64,000 nt of DNA from Micromonospora cabrerizensis. Lineage in GTDB: Bacteria > Actinomycetota > Actinomycetes > Mycobacteriales > Micromonosporaceae. The notes under the pieces are model-generated. The model was given only the letters and a program-made list of their open reading frames with translations, did not search any database and was not told the origin of the DNA. The stretch spans positions 1-64,000 of the forward strand of contig NZ_JAKKFI010000053.1 of the NCBI RefSeq assembly GCF_022230955.1, given 5' to 3'. Of this stretch, positions 34,652 through 43,342 are shown piece after piece; position 1 is the stretch's first letter; each line of letters opens with the position of its first letter. Both the position numbers and the translations under genes were made by a program.

Positions 34652-36088
34652 ATGACCGAGTTCGACGCGGCCACCGCCGCCGTCCAGGCCGCCCTCGACG
34701 CGGGCGCCCGGTACGCCGACGCGCGGGTGATGCACCGCCGCTACGAGTCGATGACCGCGCGAAACGGCGACGTGGAGGAGCTGACCCAGGACGAGAGCAT
34801 CGGCATCGGCGTCCGGGCGCTCGTCGGTGCGAGTTGGGGCTTCTACGCCGTACCCGATCTCTCGGACACCGCCGCCCGCGACGCCGGCCGGCGCGCGACG
34901 CGGACCGCCATGGCGAGCGGGCGTGTGCCGGGCCCACCGGTCGACCTGGTTCCGGCCGAGGCGGTCACCGCGAGCTGGGCCTCCGGCTGCCAGATCGACC
35001 CGCTCGGGGTGCCCCTGTCGAACAAGGGCGACCTGCTGGTCGACGCGACCCGCACGATGGCCGAGCACGGCGCTGACCTGGCCGAGGGGCTGTACCAGAT
35101 CTGGGACACCTCGAAGTGGTTCGTCTCCAGTGAGGGCCACCGGATCGACCAGCGGATCCGCGAGTGCGGCGGTGGTATCTCCGCCACCTCGATTGGCGAC
35201 GGCGAGACGCAGCGCCGGTCCTGGCCGAGCTACCGGGGGCAGTACGGCACCACCGGATGGGAGCTGGTCGAGTCGCTCGACCTGGCCGCGCACGCCGCGC
35301 AGATCGCCGAGGAGTCCCGGGCGCTGCTCACCGCGCCGCTCTGCCCCTCCGGCGAGACGGATCTGATCCTCGGCGGCGAGCAGTTGGCCCTCCAGATCCA
35401 CGAGTCGGTCGGGCACGCCATCGAGTTGGACCGGATCCTCGGCTGGGAGGCGGCGTTCGCCGGCACGTCCTGGCTGGATCTGGCGCAGCTCGGCTCGCTG
35501 CGCTACGGCTCCGAGCTGATGAACATCACCATCGACCCCACGATCCCCGGCGCACTGGGCAGCTTCGGCTTCGACGACGAGGGCTCCCCGGCGGTCAAGC
35601 GGGACGCGGTCCGTGACGGTCGCTGGGTGGGGGTGCTCGCGGGCCGGGACTCCGCCGCCATGGCCAGCCTCGACTACGGCGGCAGCGTACGGGCCGACGG
35701 GTGGGCGCGACTGCCGATGGTGCGGATGACCAACGTCGGTCTGGAACCCGGCCCGCACACCCTTGAGGAGATCATCGCGGCCACCGACGACGGCGTGCTG
35801 ATGGACCTCAACCGGTCCTGGTCGATCGACGACAAGCGGCTCAACTTCCAGTTCGGCTGCGAGGTCGGCTGGGAGATCAAGAAGGGGCGGCGGGGGCGGA
35901 TGCTGCGCAACCCCACGTACACCGGGATCGGCCCGCTGTTCTGGCGCTCGATGGACATGCTCTCCGGCGAGACGGTCTCCTGGGGCACGCCCAACTGCGG
36001 CAAGGGCCAGCCCGGCCAGATCGGCCACACCGGTCACCCGGCCGCGCCGGCCCGGTTCCGCAACGTCCGGGTGGGAGTTTCAGCGTGA
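34652..36088 (+). CDS. tldD: TldD-type metalloprotease subunit
   Basis: TldD/TldE is a cytoplasmic zinc protease that trims unfolded or leader peptides in several ribosomally made peptides. The 478-residue subunit has the catalytic motif HESVGHAIELD (HExxxH, residues about 250-255), typical of TldD. The C-terminal metal-site cysteine is plausible in the TPNCGKGQPGQ region. The start is ATG 34652. TldE follows after a duplicated 60-bp spacer. No obvious precursor peptide gene lies beside the pair. Confidence 0.93.
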   Translation: MTEFDAATAAVQAALDAGARYADARVMHRRYESMTARNGDVEELTQDESIGIGVRALVGASWGFYAVPDLSDTAARDAGRRATRTAMASGRVPGPPVDLVPAEAVTASWASGCQIDPLGVPLSNKGDLLVDATRTMAEHGADLAEGLYQIWDTSKWFVSSEGHRIDQRIRECGGGISATSIGDGETQRRSWPSYRGQYGTTGWELVESLDLAAHAAQIAEESRALLTAPLCPSGETDLILGGEQLALQIHESVGHAIELDRILGWEAAFAGTSWLDLAQLGSLRYGSELMNITIDPTIPGALGSFGFDDEGSPAVKRDAVRDGRWVGVLAGRDSAAMASLDYGGSVRADGWARLPMVRMTNVGLEPGPHTLEEIIAATDDGVLMDLNRSWSIDDKRLNFQFGCEVGWEIKKGRRGRMLRNPTYTGIGPLFWRSMDMLSGETVSWGTPNCGKGQPGQIGHTGHPAAPARFRNVRVGVSA

Positions 36089-36204
36089 GCGCGAGGAGTG
36101 AGCCGGGTTTGCGAGCCCCGCAGTCGCGAACGGAAGGCGGCTCAGTGAGCGCGAGGAGTGAGCCGGGTTTGCGAGCCCCGCAGTCGCGAACGAAGGGTGG
36201 CTCA
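36085..36204. repeat. Tandem 60-bp duplication between tldD and tldE
   Basis: Copies 36085-36144 and 36145-36204 are exactly 60 bases apart and differ only near their ends (CGGAAGGCGGCTCA versus CGAAGGGTGGCTCA). Each begins GTGAGCGCGAGGAGTGAGCC; the first overlaps the tldD stop (GTGAGC). A related string, AGCGCGAGGAGCGAGCC, lies in the leader of dapD at 5640-5656. The second copy ends two bases before tldE's ATG and offers no clear ribosome binding site other than GAAGGGTGGC. Confidence 0.85.
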
Positions 36205-36206
36205 GC

Positions 36207-37604
36207 ATGACCGAGTTGGAGCTGGCCGGGCAGGTCGTCGAGCTGGTTCGGCGCCTCGGTGGTCCGGGCGCGCAGGCCGACGTGGTGGTGACCCGGGCGG
36301 ACCTGGCGCTGACCCGCTTCGCCAACTCGGCGATCCACCAGAACGTCGCGGAGTCGACCGTCGGGGTTCGGCTGCGGTTGCACATCGACGGTCGGACCGC
36401 CGCCGGCAGCGGCAGCGTGGTCGCCGCCGACGGGCTGCGCGCGCTGGTGGAACGCACCCTGGCGGCAGCGCGTCTCTGCCCGCCGGATCCGGGCTGGCCG
36501 GGCCTGACCGCGCCGACGCCCGTGCCGGCCGCGCCACCCGTGGACGAGGCGACCGCGTACGCCGAGCCGGACCAGCGGGCCGACCGGGTTGGCGCGTTCG
36601 TGGCCGCCGCCGGTGGCCTCAGCACCGCTGGCTACTGCCGCACCGCGCACCGCTCGTCGGCGTTCGCCAACTCGGCCGGGCACTCGGCGTACGGCAGTTC
36701 GGCGGAGGCGGCGATGGACGGCATCGCACGCAGCGGGGGCGCGGACGGGGTGGCCCGGTTCGCCGCCGACCGGCTCTCCGACCTCGACGGTGCCGAGCTG
36801 GGCGCGCACGCCGCGGCCAAGGCGCAGGCGGCGGCCGACCCGGTCGAGCTGCCGCCGGGGCGCTACGAGGTGGTGTTCGAGCCGGCCGCCGTGGCGGACC
36901 TGTTGCAGAACCTGTCCTTCTACGGCTTCAACGGCAAGCGGTACGCCGAGCGGCAGTCCTTCGCCGAGCCGGGGGCGGCCCAGTTCGACCGGGCGGTGAC
37001 CCTGGTGGACGACCCGCTGGGCGCGTCCGGCCTGCCGTTCGACGCGGAGGGCACCGCGCGAGGGGCGCTGACCCTCATCGAGGCGGGCACCACCCGAGCG
37101 GTAGCCCACGATCGTCGGACGGCGGCCGACGCGGGTACCCAGTCCACCGGGCACGCGGTCGCCGGTGGCGCCACCTGGGGCCCGATGGCCCGCAACCTGC
37201 GGCTGTCCGGCGCGACCGCCGGCCCGGCCAGTGCGACCGGCCGGAGCACCACCGGAGCGGCGGCCGGAGCGGTCGTCGACGCGGACACCGCCGCACTCGT
37301 CACCGGCGTACGCCGGGGGCTGCTGGTCAGCGACCTCTGGTACACCCGGGTGCTCGACCCGAAGAGCCTGGTCGTCACCGGGTTGACCCGCAACGGTGTC
37401 TGGCTCATCGAGGACGGCGTTGTCGTGCGGGCGGTCCGCGACCTGCGGTTCACCGAGTCGTACCCGCGGGCGTTGGGGCCCGGGGCCGTACTCGGGCTGG
37501 GAGCGCGGGCGGTGCGTCAACCGGATCGGGTGGACGGTGCATGGTGGTCGGCGCCCTCGGTGCGGCTGGCGTCCTGGCACTTCACCGGGGGCGCCTCGGG
37601 CTGA
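36207..37604 (+). CDS. tldE: TldE/PmbA-type partner subunit
   Basis: The 465-residue paralogue of TldD lacks the HExxxH motif, as expected for the TldE/PmbA partner that completes the protease heterodimer. It has an N-terminal PmbA domain (ALTRFANSAIHQNVAES) and a C-terminal beta-rich barrel region (GLLVSDLWYTRVLDPKSLVV). Its ATG at 36207 follows GAAGGGTGGCTCAGC from the second 60-bp repeat, so the repeat supplies its translation signal. Confidence 0.9.
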   Translation: MTELELAGQVVELVRRLGGPGAQADVVVTRADLALTRFANSAIHQNVAESTVGVRLRLHIDGRTAAGSGSVVAADGLRALVERTLAAARLCPPDPGWPGLTAPTPVPAAPPVDEATAYAEPDQRADRVGAFVAAAGGLSTAGYCRTAHRSSAFANSAGHSAYGSSAEAAMDGIARSGGADGVARFAADRLSDLDGAELGAHAAAKAQAAADPVELPPGRYEVVFEPAAVADLLQNLSFYGFNGKRYAERQSFAEPGAAQFDRAVTLVDDPLGASGLPFDAEGTARGALTLIEAGTTRAVAHDRRTAADAGTQSTGHAVAGGATWGPMARNLRLSGATAGPASATGRSTTGAAAGAVVDADTAALVTGVRRGLLVSDLWYTRVLDPKSLVVTGLTRNGVWLIEDGVVVRAVRDLRFTESYPRALGPGAVLGLGARAVRQPDRVDGAWWSAPSVRLASWHFTGGASG

Positions 37605-37847
37605 CGGCGGCGATGTGCGCGACGATCCGTCGTGTCGGGGTATTTCCGCAGGCCAGACACTCGGGACACTCCCTTGCGCGGACGGCTCGCAGAGATCGGC
37701 GTAACGTGTGTCACTTAGCTGCGTCGGTCGATCCGGCGTGGTCGTTGGTGTGCGCATGACGTGGCAGCGGGTGCGGGTTCGCCGGTCCGCGTGCCGACCG
37801 GAGGAAGATCCGCCCGCCCGTACGGGCCCGTCGAGGAGACGACTCGA

Positions 37848-38654
37848 ATGACTTCAACGGCAACGAGGCCGCGGGGAGCGCGGGCGCGCGCCGCGATCGC
37901 GGCGAAGACGTTGCGTACCGACCGCTGGTGGTTCGCCCCGCTGATCACCGTGATCGGGCTCAGCGCCTGGGTCGCGTACGCGACGGTCCGGGTCTTCATG
38001 CACGACTTCTACTGGGTCGCGGATTACCACTACCTGACCCCGTTCTACTCGCCCTGTGTCACCGAGCGGTGCATCGAGGGCGCCTCGCACTTCGGCCGGT
38101 TCCTGCCCGGCTGGTGGATCATCCCGGACGCGGCGCTGACCCTGCCGTTCCTGCTGCTGTTCCGGCTGACCTGCTACTACTACCGCAAGGCCTACTACCG
38201 GTCGTTCTGGCTGTCGCCGCCGGCCTGCGCCGTCCCGGACGGCCACAAGGAGTACGGCGGTGAGACCCGCTTCCCGCTTCTCGGTCAGAACCTGCACCGC
38301 TACTTCTTCTACGCCGCCGCGATCATCTCGCTGATCAACACCTGGGACGCGATCCTCGCCTTCCACTCGCCCAAGGGCTTCGGCTTCGGGCTCGGCAACA
38401 TCATCCTGCTGCTCAACGTGGTGATGCTGTGGGCGTACACGATCTCCTGCCACTCCTGCCGGCACATCATCGGCGGCCGGCTCAAGCACTTCTCCAAGCA
38501 CCCGGTGCGGTACAAGGCCTGGACGTTCGTCTCGGCCCTGAACGTCCGCCACATGCAGCTCGCCTGGATCACCCTCGGCACCCTGGCGCTGGCCGACTTC
38601 TACATCATGGCGCTCGCGGCCGACTGGTTCTCCGACCTGCGGTTCATCAACTAA
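37848..38654 (+). CDS. sdhC: Succinate dehydrogenase membrane anchor subunit
   Basis: This 268-residue membrane subunit of complex II has about five hydrophobic helices. The histidines in HDFYWVADYHYLTP, HSCRHIIGG and LNVRHMQLAW are candidate haem ligands. The order membrane subunit, 642-residue SdhA, SdhB and the sizes match the actinobacterial Sdh1-type enzyme (M. tuberculosis Rv0249c-Rv0247c), from recall. ATG 37848 follows GAGGAGACGACTCGA. A 243-bp region upstream should hold the operon promoter. Confidence 0.9.
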   Translation: MTSTATRPRGARARAAIAAKTLRTDRWWFAPLITVIGLSAWVAYATVRVFMHDFYWVADYHYLTPFYSPCVTERCIEGASHFGRFLPGWWIIPDAALTLPFLLLFRLTCYYYRKAYYRSFWLSPPACAVPDGHKEYGGETRFPLLGQNLHRYFFYAAAIISLINTWDAILAFHSPKGFGFGLGNIILLLNVVMLWAYTISCHSCRHIIGGRLKHFSKHPVRYKAWTFVSALNVRHMQLAWITLGTLALADFYIMALAADWFSDLRFIN

Positions 38655-38666
38655 AGGGCCCCTGAC

Positions 38667-40595
38667 ATGACCACAACCACTCGCATCGAACGACACCACT
38701 ACGACGTCGTCGTCATCGGGGCCGGCGGCGCCGGTCTGCGCGCGGCGATCGAGGCCCGGCTCGCCGGCAAGAAGACCGCGATCATCTCCAAGTCGCTCTT
38801 CGGCAAGGCGCACACGGTGATGGCCGAGGGCGGCGCGGCCGCCGCGATGGGCAACGTGAACAGCCGGGACAACTGGCAGGTGCACTTCCGCGACACCATG
38901 CGCGGCGGCAAGTTCCTGAACAACTTCCGGATGGCCGAGCTGCACGCGAAGGAGTCGCCGCAGCGGATCTGGGAGTTGGAGACGTACGGTGCGCTCTTCG
39001 ACCGCACCAAGGACGGCAAGATCTCGCAGCGCAACTTCGGTGGCCACGAGTACCCGCGCCTGGCGCACGTGGGCGACCGGACGGGCCTGGAGCTGATCCG
39101 CACCCTCCAGCAGAAGATCGTGTCGCTCCAGCAGGAGGACCAGCGGGAGTTCGGCTCGTACGACGCCCGGATCAAGGTGTTCTCCGAGACCACGATCACC
39201 GAGCTGCTGCTCGACGGTGACCGGGTGGCCGGCGCGTTCGGCTACTACCGCGAGTCGGGCGAGTTCATCCTCTTCGAGGCACCGGCCGTCGTGCTGGCCA
39301 CCGGCGGTGTCGGACGCTCCTACAAGGTCACCTCGAACTCCTGGGAGTACACCGGGGACGGGCACGCGTTGGCGCTGCGCGCCGGGGCGACGCTGATCAA
39401 CATGGAGTTCCTCCAGTTCCACCCGACCGGCATGGTCTGGCCGCCCTCGGTGAAGGGCATCCTGGTCACCGAGTCGGTACGTGGTGACGGTGGCGTCCTG
39501 AAGAACTCCGACGGCAAGCGGTTCATGTTCGACTACGTCCCCGACGTCTTCCGCAAGCAGTACGCGGAGACCGAGGAGGAGGCGGATCGCTGGTACACCG
39601 ACCCGGACAACAACCGGCGTCCGCCGGAGCTGCTGCCCCGCGACGAGGTGGCCCGCGCGATCAACAGCGAGGTCAAGGCCGGCCGGGGCTCCCCCGCCGG
39701 TGGTGTCTTCCTGGACATCGCGAGCCGCCGCTCGTCCGAAGAGATCCGCCGCCGGCTGCCGTCGATGTACCACCAGTTCAAGGAGCTGGCCGACGTCGAC
39801 ATCACCGCCGAGCCGATGGAGGTCGGGCCGACCTGCCACTACGTGATGGGTGGTGTCGAGGTGGACCCGGATTCGGGTGCCGCCTTCGGCCACGTACGCG
39901 GGCTGTTCGCCGCCGGTGAGGTCTCCGGCGGCATGCACGGCTCCAACCGACTGGGCGGCAACTCCCTGTCCGACCTGCTGGTCTTCGGCAAGCGGGCGGG
40001 CGGTCACGCGGCCAGCTACGCCGACGGGCTCGCCGCTCGGCCGAAGGTGGCAGTGGACGCGGTCGAGGCTGCCGTGGAGACCGCGCTCGCCCCGCTCCAG
40101 CGCGACACCGGCGAGAACCCGTACACCCTTCAGCAGGACCTCCAGGCGGTCATGGGCGACCTGGTCGGCATCATCCGGCGGGAAGGCGAACTGGCCGACG
40201 CCCTGGTGCGACTGGCCGAGCTGCGTGAGCGGGTCGCCAAGGTGAGCGCGTTCGGCGGCCGGCGCTACAACCCGGGCTGGCACCTGGCCCTGGACCTGCG
40301 CAACATGCTGGTGGTCTCGGAGTGCACCGCGAAGGCGGCGCTGGAGCGGCAGGAGTCGCGCGGCGGGCACACCCGGGAGGACTACCCGGCGATGGAGCCG
40401 AAGTGGCGCCAGGTCAACCTGGTCTGCTCGCTGGACGGCGACAACGTACGGCTGACCCGTAAGCCGCTGCCGAAGATGCGGCCGGAGCTGATCGGCCTCT
40501 TCGACCGCGCCGAGCTGGGCAAATACCTCACCGACGAGGAGCTGGCCGACTTCGACGCCCTCGTCGCCGACGCCGGAGAGGCGGACAACCGATGA
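38667..40595 (+). CDS. sdhA: Succinate dehydrogenase flavoprotein subunit
   Basis: SdhA (642 residues) oxidises succinate to fumarate with covalently bound FAD. It has the FAD-binding motif VVIGAGGAGLRAAIEA (about 11-26), the FAD-attachment region SLFGKAHTVMAEGGAAAA and the substrate-binding stretch QFHPTGMVWPPSVKG. The catalytic region R-G-D-G-G follows. The C-terminal domain is complete. It starts 12 bases after sdhC and its stop overlaps the sdhB ATG (ATGA at 40592). Confidence 0.96.
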   Translation: MTTTTRIERHHYDVVVIGAGGAGLRAAIEARLAGKKTAIISKSLFGKAHTVMAEGGAAAAMGNVNSRDNWQVHFRDTMRGGKFLNNFRMAELHAKESPQRIWELETYGALFDRTKDGKISQRNFGGHEYPRLAHVGDRTGLELIRTLQQKIVSLQQEDQREFGSYDARIKVFSETTITELLLDGDRVAGAFGYYRESGEFILFEAPAVVLATGGVGRSYKVTSNSWEYTGDGHALALRAGATLINMEFLQFHPTGMVWPPSVKGILVTESVRGDGGVLKNSDGKRFMFDYVPDVFRKQYAETEEEADRWYTDPDNNRRPPELLPRDEVARAINSEVKAGRGSPAGGVFLDIASRRSSEEIRRRLPSMYHQFKELADVDITAEPMEVGPTCHYVMGGVEVDPDSGAAFGHVRGLFAAGEVSGGMHGSNRLGGNSLSDLLVFGKRAGGHAASYADGLAARPKVAVDAVEAAVETALAPLQRDTGENPYTLQQDLQAVMGDLVGIIRREGELADALVRLAELRERVAKVSAFGGRRYNPGWHLALDLRNMLVVSECTAKAALERQESRGGHTREDYPAMEPKWRQVNLVCSLDGDNVRLTRKPLPKMRPELIGLFDRAELGKYLTDEELADFDALVADAGEADNR

Positions 40596-41656
40596 GCGCG
40601 AAGCGTCAGTTCCGGATCTGGCGGGGCGACGAGACCGGCGGGGACCTGCAGGACTACATGGTGGAGGTGAACGAGGGCGAGGTGGTCCTCGACGTCATCC
40701 ACCGCCTGCAGGCCACCGACGCGCCCGACCTGGCCTGCCGGTGGAACTGCAAGGCCGGCAAGTGCGGCTCCTGCTCCATGGAGATCAACGGCAAGCCGCG
40801 GCTGGGTTGCATGACCCGGATGTCGACCTTCGGCGACGAGGAGACCGTCACGGTCACCCCGCTGCGGACCTTCCCGGTCATCCGGGACCTGGTCACCGAC
40901 GTCTCGTTCAACTACGAGAAGGCGCGGGAGACGCCGGCGTTCGCCCCACCGGCGGACGTCGCCCCGGGTGACTACCGGATGCAGCAGGTCGACGTCGAGC
41001 GCTCGCAGGAGTTCCGCAAGTGCATCGAGTGCTTCCTGTGCCAGACGGTCTGCCACGTGATCCGCGACCACGAGGAGAACAAGCAGGCGTTCTCCGGCCC
41101 GCGGTACTTCATCCGGGCGGCCGAGCTGGACATGCACCCGCTGGACGCTCGGACGGACCGCAAGGAGTACGCACAGGCCGAACAGGGCCTCGGTTTCTGC
41201 AACATCACCAAGTGCTGCACCGAGGTCTGCCCCGAGCACATCAAGATCACTGACAACGGGATCATCCCCATGAAGGAACGAGTCGTCGACCGCAGGTACG
41301 ATCCCCTTGTGTGGCTTGGTAGCAAGATCTTCCGTCGGGGCGAGACGCCCCAGACCAGCGTGACCACCGCCCGTCAGGGCTCGGCGACGCCGGGCTCAGC
41401 CCGTGGTGGGGTGCACTCGCATGCGGGTGGCTCCCACGACCCGCAGGCTGAGGCGCAGGCGCAGAGCGGCGTCAACTGGCACCGGGAGGTGCCCCACCCG
41501 ACCGCTCCGGCGGTGGACGACCGGGGCAGGCTTCCGCTGACCGAGCTCACCTTCGACCGGGCCGCCGCGCCGTCGCCGTTCGGTGACGACGTGACCTTCC
41601 CGCTGCCTCCGGAGCACCTCAACTTCGCGCACCCGGACCAGGACGACAAGCACTAG
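40592..41656 (+). CDS. sdhB: Succinate dehydrogenase iron-sulfur subunit with long C-terminal tail
   Basis: SdhB (354 residues) carries electrons from FAD to quinone. A plant-type [2Fe-2S] domain is present (CRWNCKAGKCGSCSMEI, then GC), and CIECFLCQTVCH, FCNITKCCTEVCPEH supply the [4Fe-4S] and [3Fe-4S] ligands. The core ends near residue 250. About 100 extra residues rich in Ala, Gln, His and Pro follow, which most SdhB proteins lack; their role is unknown. It is coupled to sdhA by ATGA and followed by a terminator. Confidence 0.95.
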   Translation: MSAKRQFRIWRGDETGGDLQDYMVEVNEGEVVLDVIHRLQATDAPDLACRWNCKAGKCGSCSMEINGKPRLGCMTRMSTFGDEETVTVTPLRTFPVIRDLVTDVSFNYEKARETPAFAPPADVAPGDYRMQQVDVERSQEFRKCIECFLCQTVCHVIRDHEENKQAFSGPRYFIRAAELDMHPLDARTDRKEYAQAEQGLGFCNITKCCTEVCPEHIKITDNGIIPMKERVVDRRYDPLVWLGSKIFRRGETPQTSVTTARQGSATPGSARGGVHSHAGGSHDPQAEAQAQSGVNWHREVPHPTAPAVDDRGRLPLTELTFDRAAAPSPFGDDVTFPLPPEHLNFAHPDQDDKH

Positions 41657-41670
41657 AACCGACAACGACA

Positions 41671-41702
41671 ACGGGGGCCGCGGCGAAAGCCACGGCCCCC
41701 GT
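41671..41702 (+). terminator. Hairpin terminator after sdhB
   Basis: Arms ACGGGGGCCG and CGGCCCCCGT, extended by partly paired bases, enclose a loop containing GCGAAAGC. The hairpin begins 15 bases after the sdhB stop. Confidence 0.75.
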
Positions 41703-41762
41703 CCGCATACCCCCACCCACCCTGCCCTGCCCCACCCTGCCCCACCCACGCCCGCCCCCGGT

Positions 41763-41816
41763 GATCAAGAGGTTTCGGTCATCAGAAGGCGTGATCGTGA
41801 CCGAAACCTCTTGATC
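41763..41816. repeat. 54-bp palindromic dispersed repeat, copy 3 (AAGAGG subtype)
   Basis: Perfect 18-base arms begin GATCAAGAGGTTTCGGTC. The first 13 bases match the arm of the copy at 4453. It lies between the convergent sdhB and NUDIX genes, 36 bases beyond the NUDIX stop, where it could terminate transcription from either side. Confidence 0.8.
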
Positions 41817-41852
41817 ACCGAGGGCTAGGGCCGACAGGTGGCGCGGGAGGCG

Positions 41853-42299
41853 CTAGCGGCCCGGGGTTTTCAGGAGGGGGCGGAGGGCTGTGACGATGGG
41901 GGCGTCGGCGGGGAGCCAGGTGACCGAGTCCAGTTCGTCGGCGGTGAGCCAGCGCAGCGCCTCGTGTTCCAGGGCCTGGGGCTCGTCGTGGTCGAGCAGG
42001 CGGGCCGCGTACACCTTGAGCACCGAACGGCCGTGTGCCATCCGTACGTCCCGGCCGACCCGGTCGCCGATCTCGACGCGTACGGCCAGCTCCTCGGCGC
42101 ACTCCCGGACCAGCGCGTCGACCTCGGCCTCTCCGGGCTCGACCTTTCCGCCGGGAAACTCCCACATTCCCGCCACTTCGGGCGGGGCGGATCGCGCACA
42201 GGCGAGCACCCGCCCGTCCCGAATTATCGCCGCGCCGACGATCACCTTCAGGTCCCGTCGTTCGACCTGCCCGCCACCATTCGCCCGTTCGGTCCGCAC
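41853..42299 (-). CDS. NUDIX hydrolase, MutT/8-oxo-dGTP diphosphatase-like
   Basis: The 148-residue enzyme hydrolyses nucleoside diphosphates linked to another group. Its NUDIX box GGKVEPGEAEVDALVRECAE, followed by EL, fits Gx5Ex7REUxEEU (about 50-72). MutT-like features are MWEFPGGK before the box and a compact size. It probably cleans oxidised nucleotides. The start is GTG 42299; no strong ribosome binding site is seen. Confidence 0.87.
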   Translation of the reverse strand: MRTERANGGGQVERRDLKVIVGAAIIRDGRVLACARSAPPEVAGMWEFPGGKVEPGEAEVDALVRECAEELAVRVEIGDRVGRDVRMAHGRSVLKVYAARLLDHDEPQALEHEALRWLTADELDSVTWLPADAPIVTALRPLLKTPGR

Positions 42300-42482
42300 G
42301 GGCGTCCAGGGTGCCAGATCAATCGGCGGTTTGGGTACCGTAGCCGTCCGCTAGGCCAACAGAACACGGAAGTGTGGGCGTGGACACCCCTTCCGCGCGG
42401 CGAGAGACTAGAGGACACCGACAAGACACGGGATGGCGACGATTTGGCCACAAGCCGGCAACGGCGCTTGGGGGGTGCGGTG

Positions 42483-42791
42483 ATGCGCGTGCTGTTCAAC
42501 AGCAGAGCCAAGCACGACTACCTTGCCGACGCGTTGACCTTGCTGTCTGGTTGGACACGCGAGGGGGAGCAGATCCGACGGACGCTCGCGATCGACGATA
42601 CCCAACACGCGGCACTAACTGAACGGGTCAAGGTCGTCGCGGATGCGCTGCACCTTCGCCCCGAGATCAGCCGCCGGTCCGACAGCACCCAGATCCGGGT
42701 CGGGCACGGCAACGGTGAGCCGCTGACCGAGGGTGAGGTGCTGTTGGCTGCCCGCATCGAGGACGCGTACCGGGCGGTCACCGAGGCCTGA
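42483..42791 (+). CDS. Pterin-4a-carbinolamine dehydratase-like protein, degenerate active site
   Basis: The 102-residue protein matches the PCD/DCoH fold: LTLLSGWTREGEQIRRTLAI, TERVKVVADAL and GEPLTEGEVLLAARIEDAYR. The dehydratase normally recycles 4a-hydroxytetrahydropterin. The family's paired histidines (HHPEI type) are replaced by L-R-P-E-I near residue 62, so catalysis is doubtful. A regulatory or structural role is possible. ATG 42483 was chosen; an upstream in-frame extension lacks support. Its stop overlaps the convergent VOC gene by 14 bases. Confidence 0.78.
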   Translation: MRVLFNSRAKHDYLADALTLLSGWTREGEQIRRTLAIDDTQHAALTERVKVVADALHLRPEISRRSDSTQIRVGHGNGEPLTEGEVLLAARIEDAYRAVTEA

Positions 42792-43227
42792 CGTCCGCCT
42801 CGGAAACGACCTCCGCGTCCTGCGGGTACCAGCGCAGCTCCACCGAGTTGCCGTCCGGGTCCTGCACGTAGACGGAGGTCGCCGACCCCCGGGCGCCGAA
42901 CCGCCCGACCGGCCCGGTCAGCACCGTGAAGGTTCCGGAGTCGACCACCCGGGCCCAGTCCAGCGGTGCCACCACCAGGCAGAAGTGGTCGACGTTCGTG
43001 CCCTGCCGATCGCCCCGGACGAGGTCGATGATGCTGCCGTGGCTGATCCGCACGGACGGGAACGGGACAGCGCCCGCGCGCCACTCGTCGACCCGCACCG
43101 GTGCCAGGCCGAGCCGACCGCAGTAGAAGTCCAGTGCCCGTTCCACGTCGGCGACGGTCAGCACCAGGTGGTCGAAACCGGTCACCCGTACCGCGCTGAC
43201 GTCCGTTCGGTGTTCGTCGATACTCAT
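42778..43227 (-). CDS. VOC-family (glyoxalase/dioxygenase fold) protein
   Basis: The 149-residue protein has the two beta-alpha-beta-beta-beta modules of the vicinal oxygen chelate family. His in TGFDHLVLTVADVERALDF, His in TNVDHFCLVV and Glu in DPDGNSVELRWYP are the expected metal ligands. The substrate is unknown. ATG 43227 follows GAAGGGCTGCGAC. It is divergent from the LysR regulator, a common arrangement for a regulator and its target. Confidence 0.86.
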   Translation of the reverse strand: MSIDEHRTDVSAVRVTGFDHLVLTVADVERALDFYCGRLGLAPVRVDEWRAGAVPFPSVRISHGSIIDLVRGDRQGTNVDHFCLVVAPLDWARVVDSGTFTVLTGPVGRFGARGSATSVYVQDPDGNSVELRWYPQDAEVVSEADVRPR

Positions 43228-43342
43228 GTCGCAGCCCTTCGCTCGGTGTTGCCTGCCGCGTTCACGATCCGCTGACCGCAACCCGCGACCAAGAGCCGAT
43301 CTGGCTACGATCGTTGCCCACAGGTCAACGATGGGGGCGGAC

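Noticed and set aside
34652..37604. RiPP (modified peptide) cluster based on tldD/tldE
   Set aside because: No precursor-like small ORF, cyclodehydratase or radical SAM gene lies nearby; the pair is better read as a stand-alone protease.
37854..40370. An 838-codon open frame on the minus strand opposite sdhC and sdhA
   Set aside because: It is antisense to two clearly conserved genes and reads as Val/Arg/Asp-rich filler, a common shadow in high-GC DNA.
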